Shown here one piece after another: positions 54,991-63,447 of a stretch of 64,000 nt of DNA (position 1 is the stretch's first letter; each line of letters begins with the position of its first letter). The notes under the pieces are model-generated. The model searched no databases, was not told the origin of the DNA, and saw only the letters and a list, made by a program, of their open reading frames with translations. The DNA lies in the NCBI RefSeq assembly GCF_900660755.1, contig NZ_LR215050.1:1364001-1428000 (forward strand). Direction: 5' to 3'. The translations under genes and the position numbers were made by a program. The DNA is from Acholeplasma hippikon (GTDB taxonomy: Bacteria; Bacillota_I; Bacilli_A; Acholeplasmatales; Acholeplasmataceae).

Positions 54991-57024
54991 ATGAAAAAAA
55001 TACTTTTCATACTCCTATGCATAAGTGTTTTATTAATTGCTTGTGTAAAAAAGGAAATCGTACTACCGGGAAATGATACATCAAAGTTTACAGAAACCGA
55101 AGATGATAAGTTAATCGTAGAAAGTGTTTTAGCCCCTAACTCCACAATTGATGGTTCGTTAGCAGCTTTTGCACGTTACGAGAAACAACCTAACGAATTT
55201 CCACTTACTTTTAAAGAATCTATTACAAGATTCCATCACCTCGTTTTTGAATTTGATGCAGTTTATCCAGTAAAAGAAATGGTTATCCACAATGAAGATT
55301 TAGTTTATATACATATTGAATATAGTTTTGACAAACAAGGATTTACAAGAATAAAGACAACAGACTTAAATAAAGGAGAAAATAGAATTTCTCTTGATGG
55401 AATAAATGCTTATGCCATACGTTTGGTCTTTCCTGATGATAAAAAATACACCATAAACGATGTTTACTTCACACTTGCCTTAGGCATGATTACTAAACAA
55501 AGAGAAGATTGGTTCAATGCTTTTTATCAACGAAAAGGATGGACAGGAGCGGATGGCATTTTTTCTTTTAACTTAGATGGTACACATCACCTTAATAATG
55601 ATAGTGAAAAACTATTTATTTTCTCAGATACATTTGTTGGTGAATTATATGAAGAAGCTGAATACAGAAAGACGATGGTGATGATTAATAACTCAGTGGG
55701 TTATTTAGATCCTAAAAAACCACTAGGAGAAAACTTGACGTTTTTCTATAAAGAATCTTTATTAGGTGCACCTAAAACTGTTTTTACACCGGAGGCTTAT
55801 CAAGGAAGACAATTAAGAAATCTGCTTGATTATGATGGGTTAAATCCAGGGGCGAGTAAGGATGGTTTATTAGTTAAAGATAGTTTTGGTAAACAATATT
55901 TAACTGAAGGTAATGAAGCAGAGTTTACAATTGACCTTCAAGCAGTAAAAACATTAAGTAGCATCAATATTTGGAACTATAACGATGAAGTAAGTTTTGG
56001 GGCAACGGAAGTAAGTATTTATTTATCTAATGACAACTTAACTTATACATTATTTGAAACAACAACATTAGCGCTTGCATCAGGTTCAAATGAAGAACAA
56101 CTTACAAAATCTATTGAACTTTCAGAAGAAGCTAGATTTGTTAAGTTTTTGATTAAAAATAACGAATCAAAGATTGGATTAGGAAAAATATATATTGAAG
56201 ATCATAACTTAGCACCACTCTTTGGCACTATCTTTGGAAAAGAAGCAGTAACTGAATTAAATGGAGTTGAAAACTCATCAAGACTTTGGCTACAAGATGG
56301 ATTAGTTTTAAACAATAAATTTTATGTATATCCAATTTTAGTTAAAGATGTACCTGGTGCATTTAAAGTTCATTCAGTAAATTTAATTGAAGTACCAATA
56401 GTTAATAACAGATTAGTTTATGAAGAAACAAAATATTTAAATACACCACTACAAGTAAGAACTGATGATGGTGGAGAAATTTTCTATGGTGCAGGCATCA
56501 TGGAACATGTAGATAAAGATGGATATATTTATATTTATGGTTATAAAGACTTAAACGGTAGATTCTTAACGGTTGCTCGCTATAAGCCAGAAGATATTAA
56601 AGATTTTAATAAGTATGAATTCTTTGATGGTGTTTCTTTCCAACGTGATATTAGAAAATCAGCGCCATTAATGAAAGGAGTTTCCGCAGAATTATCCGTA
56701 ACTTACCTTGAAGAAGGTGAAAACAAGGGTAAGTACATGTTAGTTTCGATAGAAAATACCACATCAGGTAGAGTGGTTATAAGTTATAGTGATACACCAT
56801 ATGGACCATTTAGTCCATTTGAAATGATTTATCAAACAACTGAACATACATATTTAGATGCCTTTACCTATAATGCAAAGATGCATCCAAGTATTTCTAA
56901 ACCCGGACGCTATATCATTACATATAACGTCAATTCAACAAATATGAATAGTTTAAGAAATTCACTCATTTATTATCCGAGATTTATAGAATTAATTGAG
57001 GTTAAGAGAAAGGAAGCGAAATGA
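54991..57024 (+). CDS. Surface lipoprotein with beta-propeller glycosidase-like domain and discoidin-like insert
   Basis: The 677-residue protein has a lipobox ending VLLIAC (Cys18). Residues 40-165 form a jelly-roll-like domain. From about 170 a propeller-like domain begins (GADGIFSFNLDG, LFIFSDTFVGEL, MINNSVGYLD), interrupted at about 290-405 by an F5/8-type (discoidin) module (TLSSINIWNY, ARFVKFLIKNNES), and resumes with LWLQDG, DGYIYIYGYKD, KGKYMLVS and YNAKMHPS...ITYNVNS. The pattern resembles DUF4185/DUF5005 proteins, some of which are glycoside hydrolases; I cannot be sure of the exact family. It overlaps its paralogue by an ATGA junction. Probably it binds or cuts a surface glycan. 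Confidence 0.75.
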   Translation: MKKILFILLCISVLLIACVKKEIVLPGNDTSKFTETEDDKLIVESVLAPNSTIDGSLAAFARYEKQPNEFPLTFKESITRFHHLVFEFDAVYPVKEMVIHNEDLVYIHIEYSFDKQGFTRIKTTDLNKGENRISLDGINAYAIRLVFPDDKKYTINDVYFTLALGMITKQREDWFNAFYQRKGWTGADGIFSFNLDGTHHLNNDSEKLFIFSDTFVGELYEEAEYRKTMVMINNSVGYLDPKKPLGENLTFFYKESLLGAPKTVFTPEAYQGRQLRNLLDYDGLNPGASKDGLLVKDSFGKQYLTEGNEAEFTIDLQAVKTLSSINIWNYNDEVSFGATEVSIYLSNDNLTYTLFETTTLALASGSNEEQLTKSIELSEEARFVKFLIKNNESKIGLGKIYIEDHNLAPLFGTIFGKEAVTELNGVENSSRLWLQDGLVLNNKFYVYPILVKDVPGAFKVHSVNLIEVPIVNNRLVYEETKYLNTPLQVRTDDGGEIFYGAGIMEHVDKDGYIYIYGYKDLNGRFLTVARYKPEDIKDFNKYEFFDGVSFQRDIRKSAPLMKGVSAELSVTYLEEGENKGKYMLVSIENTTSGRVVISYSDTPYGPFSPFEMIYQTTEHTYLDAFTYNAKMHPSISKPGRYIITYNVNSTNMNSLRNSLIYYPRFIELIEVKRKEAK

Positions 57025-58793
57025 AACAAGGGGATTTAATTAAAAAGTTAGCACTTAAACAGGGGAATCATACGATTGATTTAGATAGAATTTATCCAAT
57101 TGGTGAAATTAAAGGTGTAACTAGCTATACGCTTTATATAGAAAATAAGAAAAAAACCGATTCAAATTATGCCAATAAAGTCGTTGTAGAACTAGATAAG
57201 GAAACGGAAGTTGAAATTTATTTAGGCTTAGGATATGTTGCCTTAGAAGAACCGACATGGACAAATCAGTTCTTAAGAAGTAATGGATGGAGTGGTGGAG
57301 ACGGTATTTTCTCATTTAATTTAGATACAGGAGAAGATTGTTTCGACCAGGAAAAAGAATCAAATACATTATTTATCTTTGGTGATACGTTTGTTGGGCG
57401 TAGTGATGAAAAATCACATAAACGCTTAGAACCACATTTAATGATTAATAATTCAATTGCTTACTATAAAGATAAAAAACTTAATTTTAAAGTCAATGAA
57501 TTATCGAATGGAAGTATTACTGGATTTTATCATTTAGATCCTAAGTTTGATAAAGTTGGGACAACTGCAGAAGAGTTAATTCGTGATCGATCACAAAAAA
57601 AATTTGGATACTTATCGGGGTATCATCCCAAAGATTTAAAATTAACATTTGATTTCCATAAAGAAAGAACATTTACACATTTAGAAGTAGAAAACTATTT
57701 TAATCCAGATGCTAGCTTTTTATATAAACGAGGCTTTAAAGAAGTAGAAATTTATGGGTCGAATGATTTAAAGACAGAAACACTCATTCAAAGTACAACA
57801 TTTAAACCAAATGAATCTGGTAAAGAAATTCAAAAATTAGAGTTAAAAGGTCAATATAGATACTTAATCTTAAAAGGTATTTCTAACTATAATGATAAAC
57901 AATTTGAAGAAGGTATTTTCGGGTTAAAAAAATTAAGATTTTATAACCATAAACAAGAATATAAAGATATTTATGCAAGTGCATCATCAACATTATTAGA
58001 AGAGGACGAACATTCTTGGATCTGGCTTCAAGATGGTGCAGTTGTTGGGGATACTTTATTCTTCTATCCATTTATTGTCAATAGTGATTTAAATCAGCCT
58101 GAAGGGTTACAGTTTAGAATTGTTGATATTACCCTTTTCCAAACAAAGATTAAAAATGGTAAGTTAGATTTTTCTACAACCAAACAGAAAAAAGCACCAT
58201 TATTAAAAAAACAAGGCTTAACTGAATACATGTTTGGTGCAGGTGTATTTGCTAATACAGCTCAGGCTAATTCATTAAACCCAGATGGCTATATCTATTT
58301 ATATGGATGTAAGACTACATGGGGATTAAGAGAATTAATTGTATCAAGAGTTAAAGCTGAAAACTATGAGTTCTTTGATGATTATGAATTTTATAGTAAT
58401 GGTAAATGGGTAACAGAAATTAGTGAGGCAACAGGTTTATTAGAACATGTTTCAACTGAGTTATCTGTTACTGAAATTAGAGAGGGGCATCTAAAAGGTA
58501 AATACTTATGTGTCTTCACTTATGATGTGAATACACCTGAAGTAGCCTTTAGCGTAGGTGATAGTTTAGTAGGGCCATTTAGTAAACCTCAAACAATTTA
58601 TATTACACCGGAACAATCTATATATAAATCAACAACATACACATATAACGCTAAAGCACATCCACATCTTTCAAAATCGAAAAAAGTTTTAGTAACTTAT
58701 AACACAAATACTTACTCGTTTGACCATAATATGAGTGATTATCGAGTGTATCGACCAAGATTCTTAACACTCAATGACACGGAAAGAGAGTGA
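57021..58793 (+). CDS. Cytoplasmic paralogue of the propeller protein
   Basis: The 590-residue protein lacks any signal peptide or lipobox but shares every propeller motif with the upstream gene: GGDGIFSFNLDTG, LFIFGDTFVGRS, MINNSIAYYKD, WIWLQDGAVVGD, DGYIYLYGCKT, ELSVTEIREGHLKGKYL and YNAKAHPHLS. It also keeps a discoidin-like insert (about 195-310). The short N-terminal domain (1-75) replaces the longer one of the lipoprotein. A secreted/cytoplasmic enzyme pair on either side of an importer would degrade a polymer outside and its fragments inside. Activity is not known. Confidence 0.75.
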   Translation: MKQGDLIKKLALKQGNHTIDLDRIYPIGEIKGVTSYTLYIENKKKTDSNYANKVVVELDKETEVEIYLGLGYVALEEPTWTNQFLRSNGWSGGDGIFSFNLDTGEDCFDQEKESNTLFIFGDTFVGRSDEKSHKRLEPHLMINNSIAYYKDKKLNFKVNELSNGSITGFYHLDPKFDKVGTTAEELIRDRSQKKFGYLSGYHPKDLKLTFDFHKERTFTHLEVENYFNPDASFLYKRGFKEVEIYGSNDLKTETLIQSTTFKPNESGKEIQKLELKGQYRYLILKGISNYNDKQFEEGIFGLKKLRFYNHKQEYKDIYASASSTLLEEDEHSWIWLQDGAVVGDTLFFYPFIVNSDLNQPEGLQFRIVDITLFQTKIKNGKLDFSTTKQKKAPLLKKQGLTEYMFGAGVFANTAQANSLNPDGYIYLYGCKTTWGLRELIVSRVKAENYEFFDDYEFYSNGKWVTEISEATGLLEHVSTELSVTEIREGHLKGKYLCVFTYDVNTPEVAFSVGDSLVGPFSKPQTIYITPEQSIYKSTTYTYNAKAHPHLSKSKKVLVTYNTNTYSFDHNMSDYRVYRPRFLTLNDTERE

Positions 58794-58797
58794 AAAT

Positions 58798-59676
58798 GTG
58801 ACCGATAAAGAAAAAGAAATTATTAAACCTTTTTGGACAAGAAAACGTAAAAGAATGGTTAGTAACACAATATTACATATCATTCTTTCACTAACCGCAA
58901 TCATCTTTGTGTTCCCTTTTATTTGGATGTTATTTACAGCATTAAAAACGCCAGCTGAGTTATTAGCTGGAACGGATTCTTTTTTTCCAACGAATCCACA
59001 ATGGAACAACTTCAAAGATGCAATCGAAAAAATTCCATTTTTCTTATATTTAAAAAATAGCTTAGTGATTGTCGCACTCGTCATGACTGGGACACTTTTC
59101 TCAGCAACCCTAACCGCTTATGCCTTTGCCAAATTAAATTGGAAGGGTAGAGATAAATGGTTCTTAGTGATGTTAGGAACCATGATGATACCAATGCAAG
59201 TCATTCTTATTCCATCATTTATTATGTATGTGCAAATTGGCTGGTTAGGAACCATTTTACCGATGGTAGTTCCTGCGTTCTTCGGTGGCGGAGCCGCATT
59301 CTACATATTCATGCTCCGACAATTCTTTAAGAATATCCCCAAAGACTTGTCGGAGTCTGCGATTATCGATGGTGCCAGCCACTTCAAGATTTTCTGGCAC
59401 ATTATGTTACCTTTATCAAAACCAGCATTGATTACAGTCGCCTTATTCGTATTTATGGCAACTTGGAATGATTATTTTGGACCATTAATTTTCTTAACAG
59501 ATCCAGATCAATGGACCTTAGCTTTAGGCCTACGATCATTTCAAACCCAATATGGTGGGCGTTATGACTTAATGATGGCAGCAAGTATTCTCATTATGAT
59601 GCCAACATTAATTATTTTCTTTGCAGCACAGAAACAATTTATAGAAGGTATTTCATTTACAGGAATAAAAGGATAA
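58798..59676 (+). CDS. ABC sugar transporter permease (MalG/UgpE type)
   Basis: A six-helix permease with the EAA-type loop SESAIIDGASHFKIFWHIMLP and C-terminal AAQKQFIEGISFTGIKG. I prefer GTG 58798 (292 residues), 4 bases after the preceding stop with GGAAAGAG upstream; ATG 58774 would add eight residues but lacks a ribosome binding site. It comes before its binding protein and partner permease, the reverse of the usual order. Confidence 0.92.
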   Translation: MTDKEKEIIKPFWTRKRKRMVSNTILHIILSLTAIIFVFPFIWMLFTALKTPAELLAGTDSFFPTNPQWNNFKDAIEKIPFFLYLKNSLVIVALVMTGTLFSATLTAYAFAKLNWKGRDKWFLVMLGTMMIPMQVILIPSFIMYVQIGWLGTILPMVVPAFFGGGAAFYIFMLRQFFKNIPKDLSESAIIDGASHFKIFWHIMLPLSKPALITVALFVFMATWNDYFGPLIFLTDPDQWTLALGLRSFQTQYGGRYDLMMAASILIMMPTLIIFFAAQKQFIEGISFTGIKG

Positions 59677-59687
59677 AAGGAGGGTCT

Positions 59688-60995
59688 ATGAAAAAGTTAT
59701 TTATATTTATTACGCTCATTCCAATGATCTTTATGTTAGCTAGTTGTAAAGATAAAGATATGGAAGGCAAAGTTGTCATTGATTTTTGGCACATGAGCCC
59801 TGTAGGGTCACCATCTTTTTCACCAATGAAACAAATAATTAATGAATTTAATGATTCACAAGATAAATATTTTGTGAAAGGGACTGGTTTTTCTTTTTGG
59901 GATTACTGGGATAAAATTAGTCTTTCTATTTCAGGTAGAACAGCACCAGACTTAGGGTTATCAACAATTGATGATGTTTATGGTCGTGCAAAGGGTAAAG
60001 TTTTATATAACATCTCTGAGTTAATCGAAAACGATGAATCAGAAAACAACATTGATTTAGATGAATTTAGAGAAAGTCAATTAGAGTTTGCTAGATATGA
60101 AGGTAGTTTATACGCATTACCATTCACTGCAACTGCAAGAGCGCTTTATTATAACTTAGATATCTTAGCTGAAAAAGGATATGACGAAGATGATATTCCT
60201 ACCACTTGGAGTGAATTAAAAGCATTTGCTAAAGAGTTTGATAAAGTTCAAAATGGTGAAATCGTTCGTTTAGGATTTGACCCTACTTATGGTAATGCGA
60301 CTTATCATGGATGGTTATGGCAAACAGGTGAAGACTTCTTTGATGAAGAATTAAATCCAACTTTAAACACAGCAACACATGTGATGGTCTTAAATTGGAT
60401 TAAAAACTTTAACAGTGAGTTTACCAGAGCGCAACTTCAAACATTTGGTGAATCCAATAATATTTTAGGTATTGATCCATTTGCTGCACAAAGAGTTGCG
60501 ATGATTGTGCATGATGATGGTTTAGACCAAAAGATTAAAGATGCTGGCGGTACATTTAGATATTCAGTTGCTCCAATTCCTGTTCCAGATGAAAACGGAA
60601 TACATGTGAACTGGGGAAGTGGATTCTCAATTGAAATGTATGACAACGGTAAGAATGATACTGCAAGAAAAGAAGCAGCATTTGAATTTTTAAAATTCTT
60701 AATGAGTAAAGAAACGCAAATTAAATTAGCAAAAGCGAACGGTTGGTTAATGAGCCATAAATCAGCAATGGTTGAATACACTGCTGATAAACCAATCTTA
60801 AAGAAACTATTAGCAGAAGTTGATTATGCAATGGATAAAGTTTATGTACCATATGCACCAAGCTGGCATGGTAATGATTGGCAACCTTTCTATACACAAG
60901 CATTAGAAGGAACGAAAACTGTTGAACAAGCACTTGCAGATGCAAGAGCACATTATCTACAAAAGAAACAAAACTGGGAAACAACTAACAAATAA
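59688..60995 (+). CDS. ABC sugar-transporter substrate-binding lipoprotein (family 1)
   Basis: The 435-residue protein has a lipobox ending FMLASC (Cys20). Family 1 binding-protein marks include VVIDFWHMSPVGSP, APDLGLSTIDDVY, ARYEGSLYALPFTATARALYYN, AQRVAMIVHDDG and WGSGFSIEM. It would deliver oligosaccharides made by the surface propeller protein to the flanking permeases. AAGGAGGG is a strong ribosome binding site. Confidence 0.92.
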   Translation: MKKLFIFITLIPMIFMLASCKDKDMEGKVVIDFWHMSPVGSPSFSPMKQIINEFNDSQDKYFVKGTGFSFWDYWDKISLSISGRTAPDLGLSTIDDVYGRAKGKVLYNISELIENDESENNIDLDEFRESQLEFARYEGSLYALPFTATARALYYNLDILAEKGYDEDDIPTTWSELKAFAKEFDKVQNGEIVRLGFDPTYGNATYHGWLWQTGEDFFDEELNPTLNTATHVMVLNWIKNFNSEFTRAQLQTFGESNNILGIDPFAAQRVAMIVHDDGLDQKIKDAGGTFRYSVAPIPVPDENGIHVNWGSGFSIEMYDNGKNDTARKEAAFEFLKFLMSKETQIKLAKANGWLMSHKSAMVEYTADKPILKKLLAEVDYAMDKVYVPYAPSWHGNDWQPFYTQALEGTKTVEQALADARAHYLQKKQNWETTNK

Positions 60996-61013
60996 TTAAA
61001 AGAAGGTGGCTTT

Positions 61014-61931
61014 ATGCAAAAAGCAGGTTCTTTGAGTAAACTGAAGAAACAAGAAAATCTCATGGGATACTTATTTGCCTTCCCATGGATGTTCGGACTT
61101 ATCGTATTTGGAGCATTCCCAATTTTAGCATCCTTATACATCAGTTTTACTTCTTATGACATGATTGCATCTCCACGATTTATTGGTATAGAAAACTACA
61201 GAATTTTACTATTTAACGATAATATCTTTTGGCAAAGTTTAGGTAATACGATTTATCACGTTGCAATCGCAATTCCATTAGGCATGATTGTTGGGGTTGG
61301 ATTAGCGCTATTACTTAACAATAAACTTAAAGGTATTAGTGTTTATCGTACGTTATTTTATTTACCAAATGTTGTGAGTATTGTAGCAATGTCACTCTTA
61401 TGGCTTTGGTTATTTAATCCAAATTTTGGAATAATTAATGAAGTCTTAAAACCGGTTTATAAATTATTTGGGATGAATCCATTAAGATGGTATGCCGACC
61501 CTGATTTATCTAAGCTAACCTTAATTATTATGGGGTTATGGAGTGCGGGGGGGTCAATGGTTGTCTATCTAGCACAGATGCAAGATATACCAACAGCACT
61601 TTATGAATCGGCAGAAATTGATGGAGCAAACTGGTTTCAAAAAATTAGATATATTACTTTACCATTAATGACACCTTCAATGTTCTTTAACTTCATTATG
61701 GGGATCATTGGTGGGTTCCAAGTTTTCACACTAGCATACATTATGACTGGTGGTGGCCCGAGTCGTTCGACTTATTACTTCGCATACTATTTATATGACT
61801 TAATGATGGCTGACCAAAACATGGGTATGGCATCTGCCATGGCATGGATTTTACTAGTTATCGTATTAGTGTTCACTGCAATAGCCTTGAAACTAAATAA
61901 ATACGTTGTTTATTTAGGGGAAGAAAATTAA
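61014..61931 (+). CDS. ABC sugar transporter permease (MalF/UgpA type)
   Basis: The 305-residue, six-helix protein has FAFPWMFGLIVFGAFPILASLY-type N-terminal wording and the EAA loop YESAEIDGANWFQKIRYITLP, then YIMTGGGPSRSTYYF. It forms the channel with the permease at 58798. No ATPase gene is present in the locus. Confidence 0.93.
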   Translation: MQKAGSLSKLKKQENLMGYLFAFPWMFGLIVFGAFPILASLYISFTSYDMIASPRFIGIENYRILLFNDNIFWQSLGNTIYHVAIAIPLGMIVGVGLALLLNNKLKGISVYRTLFYLPNVVSIVAMSLLWLWLFNPNFGIINEVLKPVYKLFGMNPLRWYADPDLSKLTLIIMGLWSAGGSMVVYLAQMQDIPTALYESAEIDGANWFQKIRYITLPLMTPSMFFNFIMGIIGGFQVFTLAYIMTGGGPSRSTYYFAYYLYDLMMADQNMGMASAMAWILLVIVLVFTAIALKLNKYVVYLGEEN

Positions 61932-61947
61932 AAAAAGGGGAAGAAAA

Positions 61948-62799
61948 ATGAAGAAGATTTTATTAGTTATCATCACGCTAGTTTCAGTATTTATGCTGAC
62001 AGCGTGTTGGCCAGCTGAAGTAGGCGTTGAAACGACATTTAACGCTGATGGCTCTGGCACAAGAGTATTTGTGATTGACATCATGGACGATACGTTATCG
62101 CAAACACCAATTATTAACCCTGATGACCCAGAACAAGACGAAGATAAAGGTCCAGTTGTAAATGACAAACACATCAAAGGTGGATTATCAAAAATCCAAG
62201 ATTGGTTAGAAGCTAATGCACCAGATTTTATGACAGTGCATCCAATGACAACAGATGGTGTACATCGCTACTTCAAGATGTCATTTGATTTTACAAGTTT
62301 TGAAGATTTCTTAGCTAAGTATAAACAATTAGTTAATTTATCACCTTCAATTTCTTGGGATGATTTTGATGAAACTGAATTACCTACATTTAAGGTTGAA
62401 GGTAGTGGTTCTATGAAAGACATTACATTCACTGAATCTAAAGTCTTAGTTGAGGCTTCATTAGACTGGGCTGTAGAAGGGATTTATAAAGATTTATATG
62501 ATGCACAAGACTTAGCTGGTTATGTCACTAAAGTTGATATTTGGGTTTTAGCAAACGTTAAAATTCAAGTTGGTGATGGCAAGTTTGAAGAATTAAGACA
62601 TTATGATCCAAATGGTGTTGAAGCTGATGGTAAGACAGGTAAGGTTATCTTTGTTGAATCAGAAAGTTTTACAGCAAAAGGAAAAGGCGAAATTAAATCA
62701 GGTATGAGTACACTTGCTGTGGTTGGTATTACTGCAGGTAGTATCTTAGTTGTTGGTGGCGTTTTAGCCTTCTTCATGTTAAAGAAAAGAAGCGTATAA
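61948..62799 (+). CDS. Unknown lipoprotein with C-terminal membrane helix
   Basis: The 283-residue protein has a lipobox ending VFMLTAC (Cys20) and a C-terminal helix (about 255-278) followed by KKRSV, so it may be held at both ends with the middle outside. The start VGVETTFNADGSGTRVFVIDI resembles DUF3153/LppM-like proteins, but the match is weak. No catalytic motif is seen. It is 16 bases from the permease and 9 bases from the DUF624 gene, so it belongs to the operon. A role in sensing or holding the glycan is only a guess. Confidence 0.7.
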   Translation: MKKILLVIITLVSVFMLTACWPAEVGVETTFNADGSGTRVFVIDIMDDTLSQTPIINPDDPEQDEDKGPVVNDKHIKGGLSKIQDWLEANAPDFMTVHPMTTDGVHRYFKMSFDFTSFEDFLAKYKQLVNLSPSISWDDFDETELPTFKVEGSGSMKDITFTESKVLVEASLDWAVEGIYKDLYDAQDLAGYVTKVDIWVLANVKIQVGDGKFEELRHYDPNGVEADGKTGKVIFVESESFTAKGKGEIKSGMSTLAVVGITAGSILVVGGVLAFFMLKKRSV

Positions 62800-62808
62800 G
62801 GAGTAATT

Positions 62809-63447
62809 ATGGAAAACACCTTAAAAGACTTTTATCGTCAAGTAACTGATGTGATTTATGTACATTTCTTGTGGATATTAACAAGTTTTTTAGGTGTGCT
62901 TATTACCTTTGGTGCTGCAACAACAGCACTATATAAAGTGATTTTCCAAGTATTTAAAAAAGATGAGCCTACACAAGTGACAAAGTTATTCTTTGAAACA
63001 TTTGTAAAAGAATTTAAAGAGTCTACCATTGTGTGGCTCATCTTAATACTGATTGTTACACCACTTATTTTTATGACTTTTTATGCGATTAATCAAACAA
63101 ATTTATTTTTATTAGTTGCATCAATGGTTTGTCTATATCATGTGGTGATGTTATTTACCTATGTATTTCCGATTATTGCAATTTTTAAATCGAATTCAAT
63201 TTTTGAAACCTTAAAAAATACGATACTTATTCAAAACAGACATTTACTAACTAACCTTAAATTAATTGGTAGTTTAGCAATTATTATCTTAGGCATACTA
63301 TATTTACCAAATGTCTTTATTTTAGTCTTAATACCGCTTTATGGTTTTTTAGTTGCATTCCACTTAAAAAATGCATTAAACCCATATGTTGAAAAATTAA
63401 AAACATCTGAATATAAAGGAGACGATTATGAGTTATTTAAACTTTAA
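62809..63447 (+). CDS. YesL/DUF624-family membrane protein
   Basis: The 212-residue protein has about five hydrophobic helices and the DUF624 pattern (ITFGAATTALYKVIF near helix 1, FPIIAIFKSN, NRHLLTNLKLIG). YesL-type genes are frequent in Firmicute polysaccharide-use loci with ABC importers, with unknown function. Its end overlaps the next start by 20 bases. Confidence 0.85.
   Translation: MENTLKDFYRQVTDVIYVHFLWILTSFLGVLITFGAATTALYKVIFQVFKKDEPTQVTKLFFETFVKEFKESTIVWLILILIVTPLIFMTFYAINQTNLFLLVASMVCLYHVVMLFTYVFPIIAIFKSNSIFETLKNTILIQNRHLLTNLKLIGSLAIIILGILYLPNVFILVLIPLYGFLVAFHLKNALNPYVEKLKTSEYKGDDYELFKL

Noticed and set aside
58774-58797. ATG 58774 as permease start
   Set aside because: No ribosome binding site before it and it lies inside the preceding gene; GTG 58798 is preceded by GGAAAGAG.
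60437-60984. Minus-strand frames opposite the second binding-protein gene
   Set aside because: Two overlapping antisense frames without start signals; shadows of a strongly supported gene.
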